Notes: generated from the sequence alone by a model not told the origin. A stretch of 64,000 nucleotides of DNA from Fibrobacterota bacterium (GCA_003165595.1 PLWQ01000041.1:57517-121516), one strand, 5' to 3'; numbered from the stretch's first letter, positions 41,001 to 49,969 are shown. Translations and numbers: made by a program.

Positions 41001-42950
41001 CTATTCGTATTGGAGCGCCTTCTGGTCTTTTACTGTTTTCTGATTCTTCCGCGCCTTCGCGAGATTGAGCTGCGTTGTACTGTCGGGGTGCAGAGCATAT
41101 GCTTTTGTCAACTCTTTGACTGCGTCGTTGAATTTTCCTTCGTTCAGGAGATACACGGCGTAATTGGTGTGCGCCTGATAGTGGTCTTGATCGTCTATTT
41201 TGAGATTGATTGCCGCAAGGAATTCCTTGACGGCGTCCTGTTGCTTCCCCTTTTCCCAGAGAAGCGCGCCCAGATTGTTGTGCGCGAAGTAATCCTTGGG
41301 GTTGTACTTTATGGCCAGACGATATGCGGGAATCGCCTTGTCGAAGTCGCCGCATTGATGAAGAATGTTGGCGATCCGGTAGTACGAATAGGCGTCGAGA
41401 TAGTCTGCGCGAATTTTGACGAGCGCGTCGGCCGAATTATTGACAAATTCAGGTATGTTTGCCGCCCTGTCCTGGCTGGTAAAATTTTCGAGCACCACGG
41501 CCGGACTGCTGTTGCCCTGCTCGTCGATGTGGGTGAGGAAGAGCTGTGTGTACGGTCCGTTTACCTTAGAAGAAAATACCAGCCACCGGCCGTTGGGAGA
41601 CCAGCTGTGCCAAGAATTCATCATGGGAGTGTTGCAGGCAAGCTCACGCGCCTCGCCCCCCTGCGCGGGCATAATACACAAACGAGAATCCGGCTGCAGG
41701 AGCATGTAGTTGTTCGCCTTGCAGAACACGATCCATTTCCCGTCGGGAGAATACTTCGCGAAGTAGTTGCTCTTGCCGTTATCCGACGCGCCCGGAATGG
41801 GAACGGCCGTCCCTCCCTTGCCGCCGTTGAACGGAATACGGTACAGGTCGTACTTGAAGGACTTACCCTGATGCGCAATGAAGTCTTCGGCTTCGGGTCC
41901 GTTGATAAGGGCCCGGCGCTGCCTCGTAAAGACATCGAGGTTGTAGGCCTTACTCCTGGGGTACACCAGATCCTTGCCGTCCGGGCTCCATGTAGCGTTG
42001 GTTTGCACGAAGTTCTTGTCGTCGGCGCCGTGCAGCGCAAAGAAACTCCTGGTCTCCCGGTCGTAGATGGCGACGATTCCCTTGATAAGAAAGAATAGCT
42101 GCGAAAACATGAGGTTGGGGCGATACACGGCGAGCGCCTGGTCTTTTACCGTTCCCGCAATGTACCTGCCGTCGGGAGAGACCTGGCACAGCAGGCCGAA
42201 CGTGGGATCCTTGTCTTCCTTGCGGTAATTGGCCCAGCTTATGATCTTGGTTCTGTCGAGGAGAATATCCTGGATGATGGGCATAACGGCATACGCGCCC
42301 TTGTCGTTGCCCGAATCAACCTCCATGCACAGGAGTTTGCCGTCTTTAGAGACGGAGTGGCAGTTGCCGCATACGGGGAGCTTCTGCAGCACGATCCTGG
42401 GTTGTTCGTCCGACGACACAACGCCGTAGCGCCAGCGTATGGTGCTGGGATCCTTCACCGCCTCCTCGAACGGGAGGTTCACTTCGCGATAAAAAATGGG
42501 GGCATTTACAGAATCGGAAGAAACGGAGAAAACGACCTGCGCTCCCGAGAGCGTCTTCCTCCAGTGGTCCTTGTTGATGCCCCGGAATTCGACCACCACC
42601 TGTTTTCCGATCGCCCGCTGCTTGATCTGCTCCCAGCTTTCCCTCGGGGGTTTCCACATCTTCTTTTCCGAGGTGAACCGAAGCACATCCTGGCCGTCTG
42701 GAAACCGGAAGACTATATGCCACTTGTCGGCATTGAGCCGCGAATCCTGCCAGCGGAATACCGGAGCGGCGATATCGGGAGGGAACATCGCACCCTTGTA
42801 CGGATATTCCACCGTTATGCCGGTTTTCCCGGCTTGCTCTTCGGCTCGCAATTGTTCGGTATGCCAGTATACTATACCGATACACAGCGCCATGGCAGCC
42901 AATACCGACACGAGAGTGGCAAGATACCTTTGCGAAAGACTCACCGGCAT
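41001..42950 (-). CDS. TolB-like propeller and TPR protein with one CxxCH motif
   Basis: 649 residues with an N-terminal membrane anchor (YLATLVSVLAAMALCIGIVYW). A single CGNCH motif (Cys194, Cys197, His198) is the usual covalent haem c site. About 230-510 have TolB/PD40 blades (CQVSPDGRYIAGTV, ATWSPDGKDLVYP, AKYSPDGKWIVFC, HSWSPNGRWLVFS). About 520-640 are TPR repeats (SYYRIANILHQCGDFDKAIP, AHNNLGALLWEKGKQQDAVK). It is probably periplasmic, inner-membrane tethered and possibly a monohaem cytochrome. The family is common as an unassigned PD40/TPR protein. It is co-transcribed with the RidA-like gene. Confidence 0.65.
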   Translation of the reverse strand: MPVSLSQRYLATLVSVLAAMALCIGIVYWHTEQLRAEEQAGKTGITVEYPYKGAMFPPDIAAPVFRWQDSRLNADKWHIVFRFPDGQDVLRFTSEKKMWKPPRESWEQIKQRAIGKQVVVEFRGINKDHWRKTLSGAQVVFSVSSDSVNAPIFYREVNLPFEEAVKDPSTIRWRYGVVSSDEQPRIVLQKLPVCGNCHSVSKDGKLLCMEVDSGNDKGAYAVMPIIQDILLDRTKIISWANYRKEDKDPTFGLLCQVSPDGRYIAGTVKDQALAVYRPNLMFSQLFFLIKGIVAIYDRETRSFFALHGADDKNFVQTNATWSPDGKDLVYPRSKAYNLDVFTRQRRALINGPEAEDFIAHQGKSFKYDLYRIPFNGGKGGTAVPIPGASDNGKSNYFAKYSPDGKWIVFCKANNYMLLQPDSRLCIMPAQGGEARELACNTPMMNSWHSWSPNGRWLVFSSKVNGPYTQLFLTHIDEQGNSSPAVVLENFTSQDRAANIPEFVNNSADALVKIRADYLDAYSYYRIANILHQCGDFDKAIPAYRLAIKYNPKDYFAHNNLGALLWEKGKQQDAVKEFLAAINLKIDDQDHYQAHTNYAVYLLNEGKFNDAVKELTKAYALHPDSTTQLNLAKARKNQKTVKDQKALQYE

Positions 42951-43156
42951 CCCCCTTGGCGGGAATAAAGAATTAGCGCGGTCCCCCAGGGGGCCGTAAA
43001 CGACAAATATACATCACCTCTTTGCGGCGCTGCCACGGAGCCTCTCAAAAAAAGCCCGGCCGATTGTCCTTTTCCCCGCGATATATTTTTAGGGATCGGA
43101 GGTCATGGAAGGGCCAGGGACCCCGCTGGCTGCCCGTTGTCCACAAGGACCGGTTG

Positions 43157-43711
43157 ATGGCAACACTCGCGCTCGCCTTTCTCTATTACTTCTATAATGC
43201 GTTCGTCACCCATGTGCCGTTGTACGGGGTTCGTCATTGCTATTTACGCAATGTACTCGGTATCAAGCTCGGCGTGAGAAGCGCCGTCCACATGGGATGT
43301 TTTTTTTCCGGCAAACACATCGCCATCGGAAAGAGCACCGTTGTCAACCGCAACTGCTACCTTGACGGCCGCGTTGGAATCGACATCGGCGACAACGTGA
43401 GCATCTCCGCGGAAACCTGCATCATATCGCTCGGGCACGACCCGCAGTCCGCGGATTTTGCCGCAACGGGAGCTCCGGTAGCGCTTGGCGATTATGTGTG
43501 GACCGGTATGCGCACCGTCATTCTGCCCGGCGTGCGGCTGGGCGCCGGGTGCGTGGCCGGGGCCGGCAGCGTCGTGACAAGAAGCTTTGACGATTTCACG
43601 ATCGTGGCCGGTAATCCCGCTAGAAAAATAGGCGAAAGAAACGCATCCATCCACTACGATCCGTCGTACTTTCCCTTTTTCAATACCGACATTGTCTCCG
43701 GTACGCGATGA
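43157..43711 (+). CDS. Left-handed beta-helix acyltransferase
   Basis: 184 residues from the ATG at 43157, preceded by AAGGA at eight bases; an upstream in-frame start at 43022 has no ribosome binding site. The body is hexapeptide repeats (IAIGKSTVVNRNCYLDGRVG, DIGDNVSISAETCIISLGHD, VILPGVRLGAGCVAGAGSVV) with the catalytic-type His in SLGHDPQS. It belongs to the WcaF/maltose O-acetyltransferase-like group and likely acylates a sugar on a surface glycan. It overlaps the GT4 gene by four bases. Confidence 0.8.
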   Translation: MATLALAFLYYFYNAFVTHVPLYGVRHCYLRNVLGIKLGVRSAVHMGCFFSGKHIAIGKSTVVNRNCYLDGRVGIDIGDNVSISAETCIISLGHDPQSADFAATGAPVALGDYVWTGMRTVILPGVRLGAGCVAGAGSVVTRSFDDFTIVAGNPARKIGERNASIHYDPSYFPFFNTDIVSGTR

Positions 43712-44871
43712 AAATCCTTTTTGTCTCTTCGTATTACCTTTTTCCGGGTACCCGTTTCGGCGGATCAAAACGATTGTATTACTTTGCAAAGGAGCTTGAG
43801 AAATACGGCGCCGTCCATGTTATTTGCCACGACGGGTGCGGGGAATTAGAGGGCGGCGCCGAGCCTCCGCCTCCCGACCTTAAAAACTTTCTGTATCTTC
43901 CGCTTGTCAGGAAGAGAAACTTCTTCACAAAAGTGCTTGAGCCCGGCTATGATACCCGCCGGTTCCTCGCTGCAAACAGGGGCAGGATCAGCGACTTCAT
44001 TGGAGAATCGCACATCGATGCGGCAATTCTCGCGTTTCCCCTTGCACTTTCCTTTATCGAGACAATTATTCCGCGCTCAGCGAAACCCGTGCTCTATCTT
44101 GAAGACGACCTGCTGCTGGAGACCATTCTCTCGAAAAAGAGCCGCAACGCGTTCGACCTGTACCGATGGGTGAGACTCGCCCAACTGCGCTCCTATTACG
44201 CCGAGAGATTGTCCCGTGTCGACACCTTTGTCACGATTTCCGTTCAGGAGCAGGCGCTGGTGAAACGGCATTTCCCCGGTGTGCGATCGCGCATCGTCAA
44301 GTACGGAGTCCCGCTCCACGACTACCCCTTTTCACCTTCGCGTGCCGAACATTTTACCGTAGGGTTTGTCGGGAACTTCCGGCATGTTCCGAATGCGGAT
44401 GCGTTGGCATGGTTTCTCAGCAGCGTACTGCCTGTTCTCAAACAGCTAGTACCTTATGTCAAGACGCTTGTGGCGGGGAAGGACATCCCGGCCGGCATCA
44501 GGAACGAGCACGAAGGCAACGGCTCCATCGCGTGGGCCGAAGACATCCCGCGCGTGTGCGATTTCTACGAGCGTATCTCCGTTTTTGTCAATCCTATCGT
44601 CTCCGGCCGCGGCCTCAGGACAAAACTCGTGGAGTCGGCGGCATGCGGCAGGCCGATGGTTTCCACAACCCTCGGCGCGGAAGGGTTCGAGGATCTGTCG
44701 ATTTTGATCGCCGACACGCCCGCGGGGTTCGCTGAGCATTGCAAGGCCCTCAAGGATGATCCCCTGCTGTATGCCCGGATCGCGGAGGGAAACCGGAAAA
44801 CGGTGGAGCGGTCCTATTCGCTGGAGGCCGTCGGCGGGCAGCTGCGCAGCCTCATCGAAGGCAAACCCTGA
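43708..44871 (+). CDS. GT4-type glycosyltransferase
   Basis: 387 residues with a GT-B layout. The N-terminus (MKILFVSSYYLFPGTRFGGS) is the acceptor domain. The C-terminal domain (VGFVGNFRHVPNADALAWFL, VLVAGK-type block LVAGKDIPAGI, VFVNPIVSGRGLRTKLVESA, GRPMVSTTLGAEG) carries the donor-binding features of GT4, including the Glu of the K-L-x-E motif. It transfers an activated sugar to a lipid or glycan acceptor at the cytoplasmic membrane. ATGA overlaps couple it to the acyltransferase before it and, at 44871, to the GT2 gene after it. Confidence 0.8.
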   Translation: MKILFVSSYYLFPGTRFGGSKRLYYFAKELEKYGAVHVICHDGCGELEGGAEPPPPDLKNFLYLPLVRKRNFFTKVLEPGYDTRRFLAANRGRISDFIGESHIDAAILAFPLALSFIETIIPRSAKPVLYLEDDLLLETILSKKSRNAFDLYRWVRLAQLRSYYAERLSRVDTFVTISVQEQALVKRHFPGVRSRIVKYGVPLHDYPFSPSRAEHFTVGFVGNFRHVPNADALAWFLSSVLPVLKQLVPYVKTLVAGKDIPAGIRNEHEGNGSIAWAEDIPRVCDFYERISVFVNPIVSGRGLRTKLVESAACGRPMVSTTLGAEGFEDLSILIADTPAGFAEHCKALKDDPLLYARIAEGNRKTVERSYSLEAVGGQLRSLIEGKP

Positions 44872-45836
44872 TGCCCTCCCCTCTTGTATCGCTTGTCGTC
44901 CTCAACTGGAACGGCGCCCCCATCATCGGCGAATGCATCGCGTCCCTCAAACGGCTCGTCTATTCCCCGGTCGAAATCATCGTGGTCGATAACGGGTCAA
45001 CCGACGGCTCGCTGCCGCTGCTGCAGGGCATTCCAGGAATATCGATTGTCAAGAATGCGGCGAACATGGGGTTCGCTGCGGGGATGAATGCCGGATTCAG
45101 GGCGGCGCGGGGCGCCTACGTCGCGGCGCTCAACAACGATATCACGGTAGCCGAAACGTGGCTCAACGAGGCAATTGACATGATGGAACACGATACGGCC
45201 ATCGGCATCGTGAGCTCCCGGCAGATGAACTATTTTGACCGCGACACCATCGACTCTCTGTATTGCTACCTCCATCCGAGCCTGATTTTTTTCCAGGAGG
45301 GATTTCGCGACCGGTACACGCCCGGCACCGCGCGCGCCGTGCCCGCGCGTGTGCTCGGCGTGAGCGGCGCCTCGGCTCTGTACAGAAAGCAAGTGCTGAG
45401 CGAGATGCAGGGTTTCGACGAACGTCTTGGTTCCTACCATGAGGAATCGGACCTGTGCATGAAGGCATTTCTGGCCGGATGGAAATGCGTCTATGTTCCA
45501 TCCGCAGTTGTCTATCACCGCAGGAGCGCGAGCTTTGGGACCATCAAAGACACCATGTTCTACCTCCAGACAAGAAACCGCCTCTGGTTCATCCACAGAT
45601 ACTCGCCGCTTTCACTGGTTATCGCCAACATCGGCTGGATTCTGTTCACCGAGCTGCGCATCCTGCGCGTGGTGATCTTTAGGGAGCGGGTGCTGTTCTC
45701 CTATTGCAAGGGCCTCGCGCACGGGTTCGCGGGAATGAGAGGCCAGCGCGAGGCACGGCGTGAGAGCATGCGGAAGCTTGCGCTCAGGTCCGACCAGTAC
45801 CGCGCGCTTCGCAAGCAGAAGGCGATTCCGCTCTAA
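44871..45836 (+). CDS. GT2 family glycosyltransferase
   Basis: 321 residues. VSLVVLNWNGAPIIGECIAS and VEIIVVDNGSTDGS are the nucleotide-binding start of the GT-A fold; ALNNDITVAETWL holds the DxD-equivalent; GVSGASALYRKQVLSEMQGFDERLG and SYHEESDLCMKAFLAGWKCV follow the WbbL/rhamnosyltransferase-like GT2 pattern. A hydrophobic segment near 235-255 suggests membrane association. It is the last gene of the acyltransferase-GT4-GT2 operon and overlaps the GT4 stop by one base. Confidence 0.85.
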   Translation: MPSPLVSLVVLNWNGAPIIGECIASLKRLVYSPVEIIVVDNGSTDGSLPLLQGIPGISIVKNAANMGFAAGMNAGFRAARGAYVAALNNDITVAETWLNEAIDMMEHDTAIGIVSSRQMNYFDRDTIDSLYCYLHPSLIFFQEGFRDRYTPGTARAVPARVLGVSGASALYRKQVLSEMQGFDERLGSYHEESDLCMKAFLAGWKCVYVPSAVVYHRRSASFGTIKDTMFYLQTRNRLWFIHRYSPLSLVIANIGWILFTELRILRVVIFRERVLFSYCKGLAHGFAGMRGQREARRESMRKLALRSDQYRALRKQKAIPL

Positions 45837-45871
45837 TACGAATTTGCTTTCAAGATGATTCTGAGCGTGGA

Positions 45872-45942
45872 TGTCATCGCGAGCGCAGCGCGGCGATCTC
45901 ATACGGTTGAGATTGCTTCGTCGCGGACTCCTCGCAATGACA
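45872..45942. repeat. Dispersed palindromic repeat, TGTCATYGCGAG type
   Basis: An imperfect inverted repeat that begins TGTCATCGCGAG and ends CTCGCAATGACA, with GATTGCTTCGTCGCGGA in the right half. Elements of this kind (TGTCATTGCGAG ... CAATCTC) are scattered between genes in many bacterial phyla. It lies in a 280-base gap after the GT2 operon. Confidence 0.7.
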
Positions 45943-46060
45943 TACAATCAACTGAACGCAACTTAGTATAGGATCGTTCGTCCCCGCGACTGTTCTTCTT
46001 TGTCCCGTTCCCCGTGCGCCATCGAAGCAACCCGTATCCTCCGTGCTCCGGAAAAACAGA

Positions 46061-46092
46061 GCGGGCATGCAGATTGTAAACTGCACGCCCGC
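46061..46092 (-). terminator. Terminator of the LRR lipoprotein gene
   Basis: GCGGGCATGCAG (46061-46072) and CTGCACGCCCGC (46081-46092). On the minus strand it is followed by TCTGTTTTTCC. Confidence 0.75.
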
Positions 46093-46117
46093 GTTGTAAA
46101 TCGGCTCTAAACGGAAA

Positions 46118-47737
46118 TCAGTTGAACAGATAGCCCGGCAGGATAACGCCTTTTGCAGCGAGCGCCTGCGCCTGCGTCACGTTCACCTGATCGCTGGAAC
46201 AGAACAGCGTATCTCCCGAATCCATGTCTCCCACTATCCCGGCGATGCTCGCCGAATCGAGTCCGTTGTAGCGGATATCGACCCAGCTCAGGTTCTTAAG
46301 GCCCGCAAGCGACGGCGCGCTCTTGAGCGAGGAGCATCCATTGATGTTCAGATGCGTGAGAGCGGTAAGGCCGGAGAAATCCGAAAGGAGCGAATCGAGC
46401 CCCTGGCAGTAATGCAGATCGACATACTTGAGTTTTGTCAAGCCGTCGAGGGCCGCAACGGACGTAATCGGCTTGTCGTTGTGGGCATCGAACCATTCCA
46501 GGTTCGCAAGCGAGGAGAGCTTGGAAATGTCGGCAATCCCGCCGCAGTTGTAAATCTGAAGCTGCGTGAGGGTGGTGAGGCTCGCGATTGGGGAAATATC
46601 GGTGAGTCCGTCGCCATGAATCGTGAGGCTCTTGATATTGGTGAGGCCGGCAACGTCGGAAATGTCGGTGAGGTTCTGTGACGCGATGCTGAAGGTGTCG
46701 ATCGATGTGATTCCCTTGAGGAACGACAGCGACGTGCTGAGGCACCCGTCGATGGTAAAGGTGCTCAGGCTCGACAACCCGCTCAACTGGATTGTGTCAA
46801 AAGCGCCGCTCGATCCGAGCGAAAGCACCTTGAGTCCGGGAAGGCTTGAGAGCTTAAGGGAAACAATCTGGCCCAGTCTGCCGAGGTCGATGGTGTCGAT
46901 GACCGCGAGGTTGGTAAGAACAACGGATTTTACCGAGTCGCAGTAGCCGAAATCGATCTTCTTGACCTTGGGCAAATTGGACAGCGTCACCGTCGGCAGC
47001 GCATTATTCGCAATCAGCAAGGTCTGGAGATTGGGAAGTCCGGAAAGACCGGCAACGGTCGTGGTGCTCTGGCCGGCAACCCGCACCCATTGCAGTTTGG
47101 AGAGCGTCGACAGCGCAGAAAAATCCTGGATGCCGTTGGCCCAGCCAAGATCGAGCCAGGTAAGATTGGTAAGTTTCGACAATGCGGAAATGTTGGTAAC
47201 GCCATTGGCGCTGTGAAGACTCAGGCGCTGCAGCGTGGTGAGGTTTGCAAGCGAATCGATGTTCGTGATCTGCCAGCAGCCCTCCAGATCAAGCGTTGAG
47301 ATGTTGGGCAGGTGGCAAATGGGGTTGATGCTGGTGATTCCAAAACAATTGTAACAATCGAGCTCCTGGAGACTGTCGAGCTTGGACAGCGCCGTGAGAT
47401 CCATGAAGCCGGAGCATTCATTGAGGTTGAGATACTTGAGTTTTGTCAGGTGTGACAAAGGGGTAATATCGGTGAAAAGGTTCGAATCGAGATTGAGCCA
47501 CTCCAGCGAGGCGGCACCCTGCAGGAAGGAAAGGTCGCTTAATCCCGACTTGGCAAAATTGGCGTATACCTGGGATCCGATTCCGACCGTGTCGTATTTG
47601 ATAGCGTACGTCGTGTCCCGCTGGACGGCATAGGTGGTGTCCCGTTGGACCGAGGTGGTCTGGGTACATCCGAAGAACTGGGTGCTGGCCGTGAGCATGG
47701 GAACCAACAGAGCAAGTGAGAGAAGAAGTTTTTTCAT
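46118..47737 (-). CDS. Leucine-rich-repeat lipoprotein
   Basis: 539 residues. The signal ends FFGC, a lipobox. Residues about 28-50 repeat QRDTTYA. The rest is a long series of LRRs of about 22 residues (e.g. LEWLNLDSNLFTDITPLSHL, LKYLNLNECSGFMDLTALSK, LTWLDLGWANGIQDFSALST) of the internalin/SDS22-like type. It is probably an outer-membrane-anchored protein-binding or adhesion scaffold. The ribosome binding site is AGGAGGG. Site B3 lies 47 bases upstream, which links it to the same regulon as the VIT/VWA gene and the regulator operon. Confidence 0.8.
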   Translation of the reverse strand: MKKLLLSLALLVPMLTASTQFFGCTQTTSVQRDTTYAVQRDTTYAIKYDTVGIGSQVYANFAKSGLSDLSFLQGAASLEWLNLDSNLFTDITPLSHLTKLKYLNLNECSGFMDLTALSKLDSLQELDCYNCFGITSINPICHLPNISTLDLEGCWQITNIDSLANLTTLQRLSLHSANGVTNISALSKLTNLTWLDLGWANGIQDFSALSTLSKLQWVRVAGQSTTTVAGLSGLPNLQTLLIANNALPTVTLSNLPKVKKIDFGYCDSVKSVVLTNLAVIDTIDLGRLGQIVSLKLSSLPGLKVLSLGSSGAFDTIQLSGLSSLSTFTIDGCLSTSLSFLKGITSIDTFSIASQNLTDISDVAGLTNIKSLTIHGDGLTDISPIASLTTLTQLQIYNCGGIADISKLSSLANLEWFDAHNDKPITSVAALDGLTKLKYVDLHYCQGLDSLLSDFSGLTALTHLNINGCSSLKSAPSLAGLKNLSWVDIRYNGLDSASIAGIVGDMDSGDTLFCSSDQVNVTQAQALAAKGVILPGYLFN

Positions 47738-47784
47738 TAAACCCTCCTGGGAAATAGGTGAAATTGGTTCATGATAAGGCGGTA

Positions 47785-47801
47785 GTTTTCCTAGAGAAAA
47801 C
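47785..47801. promoter_or_regulatory. Palindromic site B3, GTTTTCY-N3-RGAAAAC
   Basis: GTTTTCC-TAG-AGAAAAC, in the 189-base gap between the divergent LRR lipoprotein and GH16 genes. It is 47 bases upstream of the former and 125 upstream of the latter. Confidence 0.6.
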
Positions 47802-47849
47802 CTCGTGAAATAATTGATTAATATATGTAGATCGGAACTGGAGGCGCAA

Positions 47850-47865
47850 GGGAAAAATTGTTCCC
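47850..47865. promoter_or_regulatory. Palindrome GGGAAAAATTGTTCCC
   Basis: Arms GGGAA and TTCCC with a 6-base centre, upstream of GH16. A similar sequence (GGAAAATTGTTCC) is at 61466-61478. Confidence 0.3.
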
Positions 47866-47926
47866 GAAAGTACGCAAAATTGCCGCCTTGGGAGTATATT
47901 CTAGATGATATTTACAGGAGGAATAG

Positions 47927-49012
47927 GTGCGGACGACGGCGGCGTTTTGGTTGATACTGCTATCCGCGGCATCCCTGTGCCGTGCGCAGGATGGCGACTG
48001 GTCCCTGGTCTGGTCGGATGAATTCAACGGACATTTTCTGGATACCTCCTCCTGGAATTACGATGTTGGAACCGGGAGTAACGGCTGGGGCAACAACGAA
48101 CTTCAGTATTATACGCCGGGCAACAACATCCTGTTCAACGACAGTTGCCTCGTTATAGAACTGCGCAACCAAATCATGGGTACTGCGCAGTACACCTCGG
48201 CGCGCATCAACACCCGCAAAAAAGTCGAATTCCGGTATGGAAAGATCCAGGCCAGGATCCAGGCTCCCTATTCCCAGGCGGTATGGCCTTCGTTCTGGAC
48301 CCTTGGATCAAACTACGATGCGGTCGGGTGGCCGGCCTGCGGCGAAATTGACATTTTTGAAATGGCCTGCGGAGACTTCTACCCGGACAACAGGGGCGAC
48401 AATACGAATTTCGCGGTTGTCCACAGCGACGACGCCGGCGGTTTTCCGGTTGAACAAAAAGGGTATGTCACGATTCAGCGCAGGATGGCCGACGACTTCC
48501 ACATCTTCACGCTGGTGTGGGACCAGGATTCGGTGCGGTTCTTCTTCGATTCATCCTCGACACCCTATTACAAAGCCGACATTTCCAAAGCCTATCTCGA
48601 TGCATTTCGCCAGCCCCAAAGCCTTGTGTTGGACATGGCGCTCGGCGGAACCGGATTCGCCGGTTCTCCGGATGGGTCAACTGTGCTGCCGCAGCGTCTG
48701 GCCGTCGACTGGATCAGATGGTATCAGCGGAAGACGGCAGTGAGCCGGCCTTTGCCGGATCAGAAGGGCCAATCGCATGATGTTCCCGGAATGGTTGCCG
48801 GCGGAATCCGGATAACCGTGGCAAACCCGGGGCGCTCATTCCTGGAAATTTACAGTTGCGATGGCAGGCTGGTGCAGGATCTGACGCAACGGGTCCGCAG
48901 CCTTTCCGCGGGCAGCCACGTTGTGCCGCTTTCCCGCCTGCAGGGCATGTATGCAGTGCGCTTCGACAGCGGCAAGGACATGTTTACAGGCATGATGAAT
49001 CTCGGGAGATAG
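47927..49012 (+). CDS. GH16 beta-1,3-glucanase (laminarinase-like) with sorting-like C-terminus
   Basis: 361 residues from a GTG at 47927, with GGAGG seven bases upstream. A signal peptide (FWLILLSAASLCRAQ) precedes the GH16 domain: LVWSDEFNG, NNELQYYTPGNN, YTSARINTRKKVEFRYGKIQ, WPSFWTLGSN, then the catalytic GEIDIFEM with Glu140, Asp142 and Glu145. These match the laminarinase branch, which cuts internal beta-1,3 (or mixed 1,3/1,4) bonds. The C-terminal ~75 residues (LEIYSCDGRLVQDLTQ, GMYAVRFDSGKD) are a sorting-type domain. Confidence 0.85.
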   Translation: MRTTAAFWLILLSAASLCRAQDGDWSLVWSDEFNGHFLDTSSWNYDVGTGSNGWGNNELQYYTPGNNILFNDSCLVIELRNQIMGTAQYTSARINTRKKVEFRYGKIQARIQAPYSQAVWPSFWTLGSNYDAVGWPACGEIDIFEMACGDFYPDNRGDNTNFAVVHSDDAGGFPVEQKGYVTIQRRMADDFHIFTLVWDQDSVRFFFDSSSTPYYKADISKAYLDAFRQPQSLVLDMALGGTGFAGSPDGSTVLPQRLAVDWIRWYQRKTAVSRPLPDQKGQSHDVPGMVAGGIRITVANPGRSFLEIYSCDGRLVQDLTQRVRSLSAGSHVVPLSRLQGMYAVRFDSGKDMFTGMMNLGR

Positions 49013-49087
49013 ATTATATCACCATAAGAGTTGGCGCCCCGCGCCGTAATGCAGAAATCGGAGATCGTCAATTCTCAAAACTCTTCC

Positions 49088-49117
49088 GCTGTCAACTTTC
49101 AACTTTGAACTTTCACA
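49088..49117. repeat. Iterated TTTCAAC-type heptamers
   Basis: The stretch around 49091-49116 repeats the unit AACTTTC/AACTTTG. A longer version is at 53281-53408. Confidence 0.4.
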
Positions 49118-49124
49118 GATTTAG

Positions 49125-49604
49125 CTAATAGATCTTGCAGAATACTATCCAGGCATGCGCCCCTGCGGAGTCCGTTTCGTGAATCTTTACAGTCGGGGCT
49201 TCCGCAGATTTCTTCCCCGCGATTTCGGACGATATCGCGACGCGCAAAAATTCCTGCCATGTGGCGGACGAGACCTGAGTGTTTGTCGCAATTGCCAACC
49301 TGCCCCCGTCAATATGCCCCAATGAAAGCAGCTCGGCGAACCTCCGGATGTAATTCCGGAATACCCTGCCGCTGTCCCCGGATGGAAGGTCGGTTGCCGG
49401 TTTTGCATCGCCCACAAATACCAGCCGTAGTGCCGGGAACGAGAGAACAACATCGGGATTGATCCCGTGATCTCCCGCACCAAACAGATCGTAGGGAAGT
49501 TTATATCCCCGCATACCGGCCCACTCGATCAGTGCCGTTTGCAGGCTGTCGCGGTTGTCTGCAACTGCCGGAACCGCATCGTCCATAACCGTTTCAATGA
49601 TCAT
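49125..49604 (-). CDS. Small PD-(D/E)xK-like protein
   Basis: 159 residues from the ATG at 49604, preceded by AGGAG; the open frame runs further upstream but has no good start. NPDVVLSFPALRLVFVGDAK gives a Pro-Asp followed 14 residues later by Asp-Ala-Lys, the motif of the PD-(D/E)xK nuclease fold, with a helix-rich flank (DSLQTALIEWAGMRGY). The lack of a neighbouring methylase or helicase leaves its role open: a repair or restriction-like nuclease, or a non-enzymatic relative. No signal peptide. Confidence 0.45.
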   Translation of the reverse strand: MIIETVMDDAVPAVADNRDSLQTALIEWAGMRGYKLPYDLFGAGDHGINPDVVLSFPALRLVFVGDAKPATDLPSGDSGRVFRNYIRRFAELLSLGHIDGGRLAIATNTQVSSATWQEFLRVAISSEIAGKKSAEAPTVKIHETDSAGAHAWIVFCKIY

Positions 49605-49969
49605 AAAATTCTCCTGTCTGTTCGCCCTGACAACGCAACCCTGATTGCTCCTGCGGGAAACAATTGCAAGATGTATGCCATTGCGGTCCCAAGCCCTTCC
49701 TCTGGGATATCTCCGCGGGTGATTAACACAACTTTGTATTACAAGACCAGCAAAACACGATTTTGTATCATGCACTCCTTGCCACAACCTGTTCCGCAGA
49801 GGCAGGGACCGCTGGTACGCAGTTTGCGATATCCATATGTTGGGCATTTATCAAGTGTATTACCGGGCCCGCGCGCGGGCTCCGGAGAGCTGTTTGTCAA
49901 ATGTCGCGGTGGTTTTATCCGATGCTGCTCGTGCATCTGAGAGAAATAAACCATGACAAGGGAGGATAT
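49605..49969. other. Intergenic region before the cupredoxin-like gene
   Basis: Frames that extend through this stretch lack ribosome binding sites and protein-like patterns. Nothing else is recognised, apart from GGAGG just before the ATG at 49970. Confidence 0.4.

Noticed and set aside
41010-42098. 362-codon open frame antisense to the TolB/TPR gene
   Set aside because: The opposite strand encodes recognisable propeller and TPR repeats; this frame has none.
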